A DNA stretch of 64,000 nt from Bacillota bacterium (GTDB taxonomy: Bacteria; Bacillota; Clostridia; Christensenellales; Aristaeellaceae): positions 1 to 64,000 of the forward strand of contig JAEYOV010000076.1 of the NCBI GenBank assembly GCA_023411395.1, read 5' to 3'. This document shows, in pieces, positions 16,112 to 24,697 of the stretch (its first letter is position 1; each line of letters starts with the position of its first letter). Both the position numbers and the translations under genes were made by a program. The notes beneath the pieces are model-generated. The model saw only the letters and a list, made by a program, of their open reading frames with translations. It was not told where the DNA came from and did not search any database.

Positions 16112-16891
16112 ATGATACGTAAAATCAGCCTGGCTTTGCTCCTTTGCGTGCTGCTGGCTGCCCTGTACGGCTGTGCCTCGCCACAGCTTTTTGATGTCGC
16201 AACGCAGGCGCCTCCGGGGTTTGGCATGAACACCCCCACAGACCCGCCGGCCCAGGAGCCGCTTGGGTATGAAGGCGATCCTGAGGCGGAGGAAGACATG
16301 GGCGAATCCACCATGGATGAGCCGCAGGAAATTGCGTCCACGGAGACATATGCCTTTGCGGGCTCCACTCCCCTGCCGCTGGACCCCATCGATATGCCCA
16401 CCCCCACGCCCCGCCCGGCGCTGACGTTTGAATATCAAACATATGAGGCCACCAAGCTTGGCTTGAAATTTGACGGGCCTGCGAATTGGACGAAGGACGA
16501 TTCCGCCGGCGATACGTTTACCCTCACCGAGCCGGAAAAAAGGGACAATTACACCGCCTTCATGACGTTGCACAAGGTGCCTGTCAGCAAGCAGCTAAAT
16601 ACCAAGGACATGGAAAAGGAAGTCAAGGACATACTGGAAAGCATAGGTTCCACCAATTTTACGGAGTTTCGGCCTTCCTATACCGATTCTCGGACGCTGA
16701 TGGAGCATGATGGTGTCTACGCGAATTATGAGGGCACGCTGGTGGACGGCACCCGCGTCCGGGGCCGCGTGCATGTGACCTGCATCGACAAGGTGCTTTA
16801 CAGCCTTCACATGTCCCATGCCGCCGGCTACAACACCGATTATTTGCAGAACCACGCAAAACTAAGGGAAACGTTGACGCTGACCAAGTAG
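16112..16891 (+). CDS. Predicted lipoprotein of unknown function
   Basis: ATG at 16112 with GGAGGAAA upstream starts a lipoprotein signal: MIRKISLALLLCVLLAALYGC, the Cys near position 21 being the lipidation site in an LYGC lipobox. Residues about 30-105 are Pro/Glu/Thr-rich linker (TPTDPPAQEP, MPTPTPRPAL), followed by a compact domain of about 145 residues starting at FEYQTYEATKLGLKFDGPANW. That domain resembles PsbP/DUF1795-like lipoprotein domains (LGLKFDGPANWTKDDSAG then TLTEPEKRDNYTAFMTLHK), a tentative fold match. It is monocistronic with its own promoter and strong terminator. Function is unknown. Confidence 0.75.
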   Translation: MIRKISLALLLCVLLAALYGCASPQLFDVATQAPPGFGMNTPTDPPAQEPLGYEGDPEAEEDMGESTMDEPQEIASTETYAFAGSTPLPLDPIDMPTPTPRPALTFEYQTYEATKLGLKFDGPANWTKDDSAGDTFTLTEPEKRDNYTAFMTLHKVPVSKQLNTKDMEKEVKDILESIGSTNFTEFRPSYTDSRTLMEHDGVYANYEGTLVDGTRVRGRVHVTCIDKVLYSLHMSHAAGYNTDYLQNHAKLRETLTLTK

Positions 16892-16904
16892 TTGATCATA
16901 CGCC

Positions 16905-16944
16905 TATCCAAAAAGGCCGCCTGCCATGGGCGGCCTTTTTGGAT
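16905..16944 (+). terminator. Rho-independent terminator
   Basis: CCAAAAAGGCCGCC pairs with GGGCGGCCTTTTTGG across a short loop, with the T run in the 3' arm. It ends the lipoprotein transcript. Confidence 0.85.
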
Positions 16945-17010
16945 GGGCTCACGCATAGGTATTGAATATCATTCTGCCTGTTTCCGCCCCCACCCTCCCC
17001 CACATGACCG

Positions 17011-17039
17011 TTGCGCCTTGGTGCACCCTATGTTACAAT
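17011..17039 (+). promoter_or_regulatory. Sigma-A-like promoter for the MFS-acyltransferase gene
   Basis: TTGCGC (17011-17016) and TACAAT (17034-17039), 17 bases apart; the start codon follows about 40 bases later. Confidence 0.55.
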
Positions 17040-17080
17040 AGCTGCAGTATATATTGCCGAAATAAAGGGAGGCTGTGCGT

Positions 17081-19174
17081 TTGCTGTCAAAAAAGTACGC
17101 AGGGATTGCCCACACGCGCAGCGCCATGATGACATTGATGTCCCTTAGCAATCTGTATGCCTTCATGTATTCCATGCTGGTTTCAAAATCCCTGGTATCC
17201 ATGCCCATCCTGGGCGGAGCACTGTTCATGAGCGGCCGGGCCGCGGCGGTTTTTTTTCAGAGTTACACGGGCGAATCCCGCAAGTATTTAAGCCTTCGGT
17301 CCCGCTGGCTGGGGCCGGCAATGCTGATCATATTGCTGCTCTCCAATTTTTTTCTGCTGATGATTTACCCCATCACGCTGGAAAATCCGGCGGTATGGAT
17401 CCTGTTCGCCATTGTGCTTGGCATCACCACGCGTGGCATCCTCTGCCGCCGTATCATGCGAAGGTTCGTAAACGGACAGCTTCTACGGCGGCGCTTTTTG
17501 ATATTAACGGGCTTATGCCACACGGCTCCGGCAGTGGTGGTGGCCCTTTTGCTCACCTGGAGCGTAAAAGAAGCGCTGTCCGCCTGGCAAATGTTTGGCG
17601 GTTTCATTTTAAGTGCGGTACTGGAGGCTTATTCCCTGTGGAAGGACAGGCCGCAGCTCAAATATACCGAGGTGGAGCCTCCCCGGGAGGATTCCTACCG
17701 CTCCCTGGTGACGGGCCTGCGCCGGATGAGCGCCTTCAACGCCTATGAGCTGATGCATAATCTGATTCTTATCGCGCTGCAGGTGACGCTTGTGATGCTC
17801 TATACGTTCATCGCCACCTCCGCCCAGGAGATACTCACCTGCATGCTGCTTTCCCTGGTATGCACATTGGCCGCCAGGGAGTTGACGGACTGGGTGCTGG
17901 CCCGCACCAGCCGCCGGGACCCGGACCCCGCCTATTTGCTGTTGGTCGGCCTTTGCTGCTGGATGTATGGGTTGATCCTGTTTTCCCAGCAGATTTCAGG
18001 CAGCCTGAAGTTTGTGAGTGCCTATCTCTCGCTGGCGCTCTGTTCCTGCGGGGCCACCGTCAGCGTCACATGCCTTGCGGGCATGGAGCGGGATATGCAC
18101 CGTGTGGCGGAGTTTGGCGCGGGGGAAGACTTGAGCGGCTATCCGCTTATGCGTAGCGCCGGGCGGGAAGCCGCGGTGCTGTTTGGGCAGATGCTTACGC
18201 TTTTGCTCTTGACGCTGCTGTGCTTTTTAAACAGCTCCAATCTGCCAAGGGATGTGGAAAGCCTGGTACGCAGCTTCCGTCCTGTATTGGTGGTGCCTGC
18301 GCTTTTATTGGTGCTGGGAGCCATGCTCAGTGTGCTGAAGTTTCCGCTCACGAAGCGGCACTTGAATAAGCTGCAGCGGTTTTTGCAGCTTCAAAAGGAT
18401 GGCGAGGAAAACACGCCGCTGAAAAAGCAGTTGGAGACGGTGGTAATCCGCCGCCATCCGCGCCGCTATGGCCTGAAGCTGCTGATGTTTATCCTGCGCC
18501 CCTTTTACTACCACCGGCTTGTAGGCAGGGAAAATGTGGCCGCGGGAGCCGATGGCCGGCTGATCTTTATCTGCAATCATGGCGAGCTGTACGGCCCGGT
18601 GGTTACCAACCTGTATGTGCCCTTCTCCTTCAGGCCCTGGACCATCAGCGACATGATGGACAACCGGGAGAACGTGGCGGAATACTGTTACAAGTATACC
18701 TTCAAACGGCAAAAGTGGCTGCCCGAAAGGCTGAAGAAGCCCTTTTCAAACTGGCTTGCGCCCTTATGCATCTGGGCCATGCACTCCATAGAAAGCATTC
18801 CCGTTTACCGCAACAAACCCAGGGAGCTGATGACCACCTTCCGCCTGTCGGTGGAGGCCATGCAGGCGGAAGACAATCTTCTCATTTTTCCGGAGAATCC
18901 GGACGCAGCCTCCCTGGATAAGCCTGGTTACCTGCGCAAAGGGATCGGGGACTTTTTCACCGGCTTTGCCATGCTGGCCCCGCTTTACTACAACAAGACC
19001 GGCAAGCGGGCCATCTTCGTGCCTGTATACGCCTGCCGCGAAAAGCGTGTTATCTCCTTTGGCATGGGCATAGCGTATGACCCGGACAACCAGCCAATCG
19101 AGGAGAAGATGCGCATCGTAAACGAACTTCGGGAATCGATGCTGGCCATGGGCCGGGCGCTGGGCGACCTTTGA
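17081..19174 (+). CDS. MFS-like transporter fused to a PlsC-like acyltransferase
   Basis: TTG at 17081 is preferred because GGGAGG lies eight bases upstream; GTG at 17075 in the same frame is too close to it. The first 430 or so residues contain about ten to twelve hydrophobic helices in MFS style. From about 450 on the chain is soluble and resembles a PlsC/LPLAT acyltransferase: LIFICNHGELYGPVV near 495, SIESIPVYRNKPRE near 570, LLIFPENPD near 605 and a C-terminal IFVPVYACREKRVISFG block. The canonical H-x4-D is H-G-E-L-Y-G here, so the catalytic Asp position is Gly. The layout recalls the LplT-Aas lysophospholipid flip-and-reacylate pair of Gram-negatives condensed into one chain. A lysophospholipid repair role is an inference. 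Confidence 0.75.
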   Translation: MLSKKYAGIAHTRSAMMTLMSLSNLYAFMYSMLVSKSLVSMPILGGALFMSGRAAAVFFQSYTGESRKYLSLRSRWLGPAMLIILLLSNFFLLMIYPITLENPAVWILFAIVLGITTRGILCRRIMRRFVNGQLLRRRFLILTGLCHTAPAVVVALLLTWSVKEALSAWQMFGGFILSAVLEAYSLWKDRPQLKYTEVEPPREDSYRSLVTGLRRMSAFNAYELMHNLILIALQVTLVMLYTFIATSAQEILTCMLLSLVCTLAARELTDWVLARTSRRDPDPAYLLLVGLCCWMYGLILFSQQISGSLKFVSAYLSLALCSCGATVSVTCLAGMERDMHRVAEFGAGEDLSGYPLMRSAGREAAVLFGQMLTLLLLTLLCFLNSSNLPRDVESLVRSFRPVLVVPALLLVLGAMLSVLKFPLTKRHLNKLQRFLQLQKDGEENTPLKKQLETVVIRRHPRRYGLKLLMFILRPFYYHRLVGRENVAAGADGRLIFICNHGELYGPVVTNLYVPFSFRPWTISDMMDNRENVAEYCYKYTFKRQKWLPERLKKPFSNWLAPLCIWAMHSIESIPVYRNKPRELMTTFRLSVEAMQAEDNLLIFPENPDAASLDKPGYLRKGIGDFFTGFAMLAPLYYNKTGKRAIFVPVYACREKRVISFGMGIAYDPDNQPIEEKMRIVNELRESMLAMGRALGDL

Positions 19175-19243
19175 GCTTTTCGGCCGCCGCCTTTTCAGGA
19201 CGCCGGGTGTGGGCTCGCCAATGGAACGGAATGCTTATGGCAA

Positions 19244-19570
19244 TCATGCCAATAATTTGAGCAGTACCATATAAAGGACCGTGGAAGCCGCGATGCTCAA
19301 TATGACGCTGCGTTTCCAAAGATGCAGGCCCATTGCCGCAAGGGCCGCCATAACCTCAGGCAGCCCGTAGGGCGGCTTCAAAAAATCCACCGCCTTGAAG
19401 CAGTACACCACCAGCATCCCCATCACGGCGTGGGGAAGCACCCTGCCCAGATACCGTATGAAGGGCGGGGTTTTTTGCGCCTTGGGGAAGAGTATAAAAG
19501 GCACCACGCGTATAGAAAGTGTGGCCAGGGCAATGATGGCCACCGTGGCCGCCGCCTGAAGGCCGTTCAT
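19244..19570 (-). CDS. azlD: AzlD-family branched-chain amino acid export subunit
   Basis: A 108-residue protein with three to four hydrophobic helices and the AzlD landmarks TLSIRVVPFILF near 18 and FIRYLGRVLPHAVMGMLVVY near 38. AzlD is the small partner of AzlC; together they export branched-chain amino acids or their analogues. The ATG at 19570 overlaps the azlC stop by four bases (ATGA), so the pair is translationally coupled and expected to form a complex. Confidence 0.88.
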   Translation of the reverse strand: MNGLQAAATVAIIALATLSIRVVPFILFPKAQKTPPFIRYLGRVLPHAVMGMLVVYCFKAVDFLKPPYGLPEVMAALAAMGLHLWKRSVILSIAASTVLYMVLLKLLA

Positions 19571-20313
19571 TCCGCCACCGCCCTTTCGAAGTATTTGCGC
19601 AGCGCGGCAAACACGGCCAGTAATCCGCCCATGGCCGGAAGCAGAAATTGATCCGGCCCGAACAGCAAAAGGCTTACTATGGAAACACCGGCGCCGATCA
19701 TGGCCGGAGCATGCGCTTTGCAAAACCCTAAAGCGGCCTTTTCCTTTTCCGCTTGAAGCCACTGCTCCACAAAGATCACAACAAACAGAGCCGTCATGGC
19801 AAAGGCGATGCCGGTAGTATCAAAGGCAATCCATTCCCCTGCCAGGCTGCCCAGCAGGGAGCCCAGCACCCAATAGCACTGGTTCAAAAGTGAAATGAGA
19901 AAGAAAGCATCACGGTCTCTTATTGTTTCAGGAGGTTTCATGCCGCTGGGCAGCGCGTATGTTTCATCTGTCAGGGAAAAGATCATATAGGGCTTGCGCC
20001 ATCCCATGCTTGAAAACGGCTCCAGCATGGTCAAGCCGTAAAACAGATGGCGGGCATTGACAAGGAGCGTCACCGCCAGCGCCGTCAAGGGCGAAAACGC
20101 CGCAGCCAGAAGTCCCGCCGCCACAAACTGCATGGATCCGGCGTAAATGAACAGGCTCATGGCCAGCGCCCACAAGGGGCCATATCCCTTGTCCCGGAGC
20201 AATATGCCAAAGGCCGCGCCCAAAAACATGTACCCTGCCATTACCGGCAGCGTATGGGGAAAGGCAGCCTTTACGGCTGCCAGCATGGAGGACCTTAGAA
20301 TGTTCTTTTGCAT
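19567..20313 (-). CDS. azlC: AzlC-family branched-chain amino acid permease subunit
   Basis: The 248-residue membrane protein has the AzlC signatures: PHTLPVMAGYMFLGAAFGIL near 20, SLFIYAGSMQFVAAGLL near 55, VTLLVNARHLFYGLTML near 83 and FSLTDETYAL near 110. The family forms a two-subunit exporter with AzlD, whose gene overlaps the 3' end. No Lrp-type azlB regulator or T-box leader is seen nearby. The ribosome site (GGGAG) is rather distant from the ATG, so a slightly different start is possible. Confidence 0.9.
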   Translation of the reverse strand: MQKNILRSSMLAAVKAAFPHTLPVMAGYMFLGAAFGILLRDKGYGPLWALAMSLFIYAGSMQFVAAGLLAAAFSPLTALAVTLLVNARHLFYGLTMLEPFSSMGWRKPYMIFSLTDETYALPSGMKPPETIRDRDAFFLISLLNQCYWVLGSLLGSLAGEWIAFDTTGIAFAMTALFVVIFVEQWLQAEKEKAALGFCKAHAPAMIGAGVSIVSLLLFGPDQFLLPAMGGLLAVFAALRKYFERAVAE

Positions 20314-20378
20314 AAAAGGAAAAAGACTCCCTTACGCTTTGAAAGATTTTACAAACTTCCGGGGATGCATTGTGACAG

Positions 20379-21692
20379 CTACGCTTGTAACATCTGCTGA
20401 TAGAATTGAATGCCCAATTCAAGGTTTTCTATGGAAATACGCTCATTTACGGGGCAGAGGCCTTCGCCTTCCCCAACACGGAAGGGAGAAAACCTGTATA
20501 TGTTTCCGCCAAGCTCCTCATAACACCGGGCGTCTGTGGTGTGATAGATAAGGCATGGCACAGGAGCCGCGTCGGGAAACAGAATATGAATGGCTGTGGC
20601 CAGCGCCTCCCAGGCCGGGCCGGTGGCGGGCGATAAGCCGCTGGGCCGCTCGGCGCTCTGCACCATCAGGCGGATGTCCCCAGGCCCCGCCGCCTCCCTC
20701 AAATGGGCGATCACATTCTCCACCGTGTCGCCCGGCAATATCCTGCAGTGATAGGTAAGCGCATTGTGCCGGGAAAGCATATGCGGTAACATGCTCGCCT
20801 GAGCCTTGGTGATCACCGCGGTGCTGCACAGTTCCGCTTGCGGGATATGCTTTAGGCGAAGCGCCATGCGCAGCACAGGAAAGAACAGCCTGGGGCGGGC
20901 ATATACGAGGCGCCTGAAGAAAGGCAGATGGGGCGCCATGGCCTTGTACATCCATTCCACCGGCGGGCAGAGCCTTGATTTCATGGGGCTTTGAGCCGCC
21001 CTCGCCGCAGCCAGCATCAGCTTTTCAAGGTCCGTAGGCGAATCGGGACGGGCGGCATAGCCTCCCTCCCCCGTAATGGAAAGCGTGATGTCCGCATATC
21101 CTTTCTCCGCCACGCCCACCTTGGCAAAACGGCCTTCCACCGCCCCGCCCCCGTCCAGAATAAAGGCAGGTTCCACCCCCTGGGCCTGCAAGATCCTGCA
21201 CATTTGCTTGGCGCTGGAACCGAAAACCTCCGCATCCTGAGAAAAGGCAAACCATACGTCGGCGCTGGGCCGCCAGCCGTTTTGTAGCAGGCTTTCCGCC
21301 GCCTCGCACAAAGCAATGAGGCGGCCCTTGCCCTCAAAGGCACCACGTCCCCACACATACCCCTGGGCCATGGCGCCTGAAAAGGGCGGCTCGGTCCAAA
21401 GAGATTGCGTCTCCTCCTCTACCGGTGTCACATCCAGATGGCTAAGGAACAAAAGCGGCCTGGCCTTTTGGGCGCCGGGCAGCAGCATTAAAAGCGATCC
21501 CCCCGCCACCGTCTGGACGTGGGCCGCGGAAAATAGCGTGGGATAGGCTTCCCGAAGCCCCTCCTGCAGCTGAAGGAAGGGAGTCAAATCATTCTCCTTT
21601 GGTTCCTGGGGGGATATCGTTTGATGGGTGACAGCCATCGACAATGTCCGGGCGGCATGGGCGCCGTCCACTCTTGGGTTCCACCTTCCCAT
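20379..21692 (-). CDS. M20-family peptidase homologue with altered catalytic residues
   Basis: ATG at 21692 is chosen because GGGAGGTG lies seven bases upstream; the frame extends to 21815 without a ribosome site. The 437-residue protein follows the carboxypeptidase S/M20 layout: LFLSHLDV (metal His-x-Asp) near 85, GRGAFEGKG near 115, the segment AFSQDAEVFGSS near 148, a dimerisation (lid) domain and a C-terminal PCLIYHTTDARCYEELGGNIYRF with the last His/Asp site. In active M20 enzymes the bridging ligand in GRGAxD is Asp (Glu here), and the DEE motif supplies the general base Glu, which is Ala here. Either a divergent enzyme or an inactive homologue. Confidence 0.8.
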   Translation of the reverse strand: MGRWNPRVDGAHAARTLSMAVTHQTISPQEPKENDLTPFLQLQEGLREAYPTLFSAAHVQTVAGGSLLMLLPGAQKARPLLFLSHLDVTPVEEETQSLWTEPPFSGAMAQGYVWGRGAFEGKGRLIALCEAAESLLQNGWRPSADVWFAFSQDAEVFGSSAKQMCRILQAQGVEPAFILDGGGAVEGRFAKVGVAEKGYADITLSITGEGGYAARPDSPTDLEKLMLAAARAAQSPMKSRLCPPVEWMYKAMAPHLPFFRRLVYARPRLFFPVLRMALRLKHIPQAELCSTAVITKAQASMLPHMLSRHNALTYHCRILPGDTVENVIAHLREAAGPGDIRLMVQSAERPSGLSPATGPAWEALATAIHILFPDAAPVPCLIYHTTDARCYEELGGNIYRFSPFRVGEGEGLCPVNERISIENLELGIQFYQQMLQA

Positions 21693-21818
21693 CAAAACAC
21701 CTCCCGCTTGCTCCATCTTTTTGTAGTTCGCCGCAGGAGAAAAAACTCCTGTTTTCAACAAAATTCTTTTCCCGGCGCGGCTTTGTGAAAAAAAGAACTG
21801 GCAGCAGCCCGCCAAACG

Positions 21819-21827
21819 TGCTATAAT
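21819..21827 (+). promoter_or_regulatory. Extended -10 promoter for pfkA
   Basis: TGCTATAAT (21819-21827) is an extended -10 element with no good -35 at the usual distance. The pfkA ATG is about 80 bases downstream. Confidence 0.5.
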
Positions 21828-21907
21828 AATCGTCGATATGGTCTGGCGGACGAGGCCGGCCTGTCATCATGGGAACTACTTATAATAGCCAGGAGCGATG
21901 GTTTTTT

Positions 21908-22957
21908 ATGAAGAAGATCGGCGTATTGACCAGCGGCGGAGACAGCCCCGGAATGAATGCAGCCGTCGTATCCGTTGCCCGCAGCGCCGCCATTTACGGC
22001 ATGCCGCTTATCGGCATCAAGCGGGGATACAACGGTTTGCTGCGCAAAAGCGAAAAATTGGAAGACGACCTGATAGAGCTGCAACTGGATACGGTGCTGG
22101 ACATAGCGGACCTGCCGGGTACATACCTGCGCACTGCCCGCTGCAAGGAATTCCTTGATCCGGCCGTTCGCGCGCAGGCCGCCCAGTTCATCAGGGAACA
22201 GGAGATCGGCGGGCTGGTAATCATCGGCGGCGACGGCAGCTTCCAGGGCGCCATGCGGCTTTGCGAGCTGGGCATTCCCTGTATCGGCATTCCCGGCACC
22301 ATCGACAACGACCTGCCTTATACAGAAATGACCCTGGGCTTTGATACCGCCGTCAACGTGTGCATAGATGCCGTGCGCTCCATCCGCGCCACCTCCCGCA
22401 GCCATGACAGGCCCGCGGTAGTGGAAGTCATGGGCCGCCACTGCGGCGATATCGCCTTGAACACGGCTGTTTCCACCGGTGCGGAGATCGTGGTGGTGCC
22501 CGAGGTGACCTGGAGTGTGGATACGGTGGCGCGCAGGCTGAACCATCTCATCGCCCAGGGCAATACCCGGGCCACCATCGTAGTGGCCGAAGGCTGCTGG
22601 GAATCCATGAAGCCCTTTGATTTTTGCTCCTTCCTGAATGCCAACGGCAAAAAGTGCTTTGATGGCGAACCCATGAGCGCGGTGCGCTTCGCCTCCGTTT
22701 TGAAGCGCAAGTGCGGCATGGTGGAAGCACGCGCCACGGTGCTGGGCTACACCCAGCGCGGCGCCAGTCCCACCTTCCGCGACAGCGCCTTCGCCTTTGA
22801 GGCCGGCAACATGGCCGTACAGCTTTTGCGGGACGGCGTAAGCAACCAGGTCATCGGCGTGCGTCAGGGCAAGGTATTCCACATGCCCATTGACCGGGCG
22901 CTGAAGTGCACCCGGCGGTTCAACAAAAAGCTGTATTCCCTGGTAAATCAGATCTAA
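21908..22957 (+). CDS. pfkA: 6-phosphofructokinase (ATP type)
   Basis: ATG 21908 gives the canonical opening MKKIGVLTSGGDSPGMNAAV. The 349-residue chain carries IIGGDGSFQGAM near 103, GIPGTIDNDLP near 124 and VEVMGRHCGDIAL near 165. The Gly residues of GGDGS and PGTIDND are those of ATP-using enzymes; PPi-dependent ones have Asp and Lys there. The length is slightly above the usual 320. The enzyme phosphorylates fructose 6-phosphate in glycolysis. It is monocistronic, with a terminator at 23014-23044. AGGAG upstream is 12 bases from the start, a little long. Confidence 0.95.
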   Translation: MKKIGVLTSGGDSPGMNAAVVSVARSAAIYGMPLIGIKRGYNGLLRKSEKLEDDLIELQLDTVLDIADLPGTYLRTARCKEFLDPAVRAQAAQFIREQEIGGLVIIGGDGSFQGAMRLCELGIPCIGIPGTIDNDLPYTEMTLGFDTAVNVCIDAVRSIRATSRSHDRPAVVEVMGRHCGDIALNTAVSTGAEIVVVPEVTWSVDTVARRLNHLIAQGNTRATIVVAEGCWESMKPFDFCSFLNANGKKCFDGEPMSAVRFASVLKRKCGMVEARATVLGYTQRGASPTFRDSAFAFEAGNMAVQLLRDGVSNQVIGVRQGKVFHMPIDRALKCTRRFNKKLYSLVNQI

Positions 22958-23013
22958 TTTTTATGAATGCGGCTATTGCCGTTTCCAAAGCGTATGCACT
23001 CATCTTGCAAGCC

Positions 23014-23044
23014 GGCCCGCTCCTGTCAAGGGGCGGGCTTTTTT
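23014..23044 (+). terminator. Rho-independent terminator of pfkA
   Basis: GCCCGCTCC and GGGGCGGGC form a stem followed by a run of eight T. It is placed about 60 bases after the pfkA stop. Confidence 0.8.
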
Positions 23045-23054
23045 CCATAAAGGA

Positions 23055-23104
23055 ATTCCCAAGGGATAAATCCCTTGGGAACGATGATCAGGGGCATGCC
23101 CCAA
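23055..23104 (-). repeat. Paired-hairpin 3'-end repeat, copy 1
   Basis: In the orientation of the binding-protein gene that ends at 23105, GGGGCATGCCCC is followed by an 11-base spacer, then the stem CCAAGGGAT/ATCCCTTGG and AATTCC. This is the same two-stem design found after polA, the iron-type permease and serC. Confidence 0.75.
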
Positions 23105-24697
23105 TCATTTTGAGAAATTCTCAATGCCACGCAGAAGCTCCAGCTCCCGCACATCCCTGGCGGTTGTATACATCCGGCGGGTCAGAACGGTGCCGCTGCG
23201 GTAAAACAGGCAGATGAACGGCATATCCTGGGCATATTGCCGCTGGATGGCCGCCAAGGTCTGGGCAAACGCTCCCGGCTCGGCATTTGTACGCAGCGTT
23301 TTGAACAGGTCATCCATTTCCTTGCTGCGGTATCGGCAGAAATTACCAATATTACCGCCCATCAATATAAAGCCCGGATCGGGCACGATATCCATCTGGT
23401 AGGCGGCCAGCGCCATATCGAAGGAGCCGGCTGAAAGGCGGCTTGAGACCTCTTCGAAGGTTTCTGTATTCACCTTGACCTCAATGCCAACCTTGGCCAG
23501 CATATCCTTAATCATGTTCGCCGTTTCCACACGCACATTGTTGTCACTGTCCTCATAGACATACAGTTGCAAGTGCAGGTTCCACCTTTTGCCATCCACC
23601 ACCTTATTCAGATAGCCATCATTGTCCAGGTCCTTCCAGCCCTCTTCCGCCAGCAGCGCCTTAGCCTTTTCCACGTCGTAGGTAAAGGCTCCGGGAGTAT
23701 CGGAATAGAGCCAGTTGCCGCTGGGCAGAGGCGTATCGGTGCGGAAGGCCATGTTCATGTATACTTGGGTGATAATCTGATCCACATTGATGGCGTGGCG
23801 CACGGCCTGGCGCACCTTGAGGCTATCCAGGGGGAAGGCCCTGGGATTGTGGTTCATCAACAGCGTTTCCAACTGACGGGAACGGTAATCCAGCCGCAGG
23901 GAGGCCGTGCCGCTCCTGTACTGGGCGGCAGCCAGGGAACGGGTGAACACCGTGTCCACCCGGGCGTATTCATAGCTTTCAACGATCTCCTTGTTGCTGG
24001 TGTGAAAGGTAGCCATGATCTCCTCTACCTTGGGCTTCTGGCGCCACCATTGGCTGTTGGCGGTCAGCCACATGTAGTCCTGAGGGAAGAAGGAGGATAT
24101 GACATAGGGACCCGTGCCGGGCGGGTTTGCCTGCTCAATGCGGTCCGCCGGAAGGATGGGAAATGTCATGGCATACAGGAGCCCGTAATAAGGGCGCTCC
24201 GCCTTTATCACGACGGTTTGACCGTCTTTTGCGCTGATGCTCTTGATGAAGTAGCGCAGGTTCGCGTAATACCCTTTATCAGTGGACGTTTCATCTTTGG
24301 CTTTATCCAGTATATATTGGACGGTGGCTACCACATCGTCTGCGGTGAGCGGCGTGCCATCGGAAAATGTGACGCCGCTGCGCAGGTAAAACGTCCATGT
24401 CTTGCCGTTGCCCGTCTGTTCCCACCGCTCGCACAAAAGTGGCTGGGGACGGTAGTCGTCGTCAATGGTGACCAAGCTTTCATACACCAGCGCATACAGG
24501 GAGGACAAGTCCCGCTCCAGAGGCGCAAGCGGGTATATCTCCATTGTTCTGGTGGAGATGATGCCGATGGTCAGATCCGTACCCACATTGGAGGCCAGCG
24601 CTCCCATGGGAAGGCTCAACACAAGGCACAGCGCGATGGAGACCGCCTTATGAAGCCTGTTCTTCCTTGGTAAAGTACAATCTCTCGTAAATCGCAT
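23105..24697 (-). CDS. ABC transporter substrate-binding protein, family 5 (peptide/nickel type)
   Basis: The 530-residue protein from ATG 24697 has a basic leader and signal segment (RLHKAVSIALCLVLSLPMGALAS). It then follows the SBP_bac_5 layout: SLYALVYESLVTIDDDYRPQ near 60, LCERWEQTGNGKTWTFYLRS near 82, FSDGTPLTADDVV near 104, GTGPYVISSFF near 190, and the late LKVRQAVRHAINVDQI and SFDMALAAYQMDIVPDPG blocks. Members bind oligopeptides, sugars or nickel. No Cys lipobox is apparent, unlike most Gram-positive members, so anchoring is unclear. The start lies inside the end of the lytic transglycosylase gene (50-base overlap). No permease or ATPase gene is adjacent, so it is an orphan binding protein. 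Confidence 0.85.
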   Translation of the reverse strand: MRFTRDCTLPRKNRLHKAVSIALCLVLSLPMGALASNVGTDLTIGIISTRTMEIYPLAPLERDLSSLYALVYESLVTIDDDYRPQPLLCERWEQTGNGKTWTFYLRSGVTFSDGTPLTADDVVATVQYILDKAKDETSTDKGYYANLRYFIKSISAKDGQTVVIKAERPYYGLLYAMTFPILPADRIEQANPPGTGPYVISSFFPQDYMWLTANSQWWRQKPKVEEIMATFHTSNKEIVESYEYARVDTVFTRSLAAAQYRSGTASLRLDYRSRQLETLLMNHNPRAFPLDSLKVRQAVRHAINVDQIITQVYMNMAFRTDTPLPSGNWLYSDTPGAFTYDVEKAKALLAEEGWKDLDNDGYLNKVVDGKRWNLHLQLYVYEDSDNNVRVETANMIKDMLAKVGIEVKVNTETFEEVSSRLSAGSFDMALAAYQMDIVPDPGFILMGGNIGNFCRYRSKEMDDLFKTLRTNAEPGAFAQTLAAIQRQYAQDMPFICLFYRSGTVLTRRMYTTARDVRELELLRGIENFSK

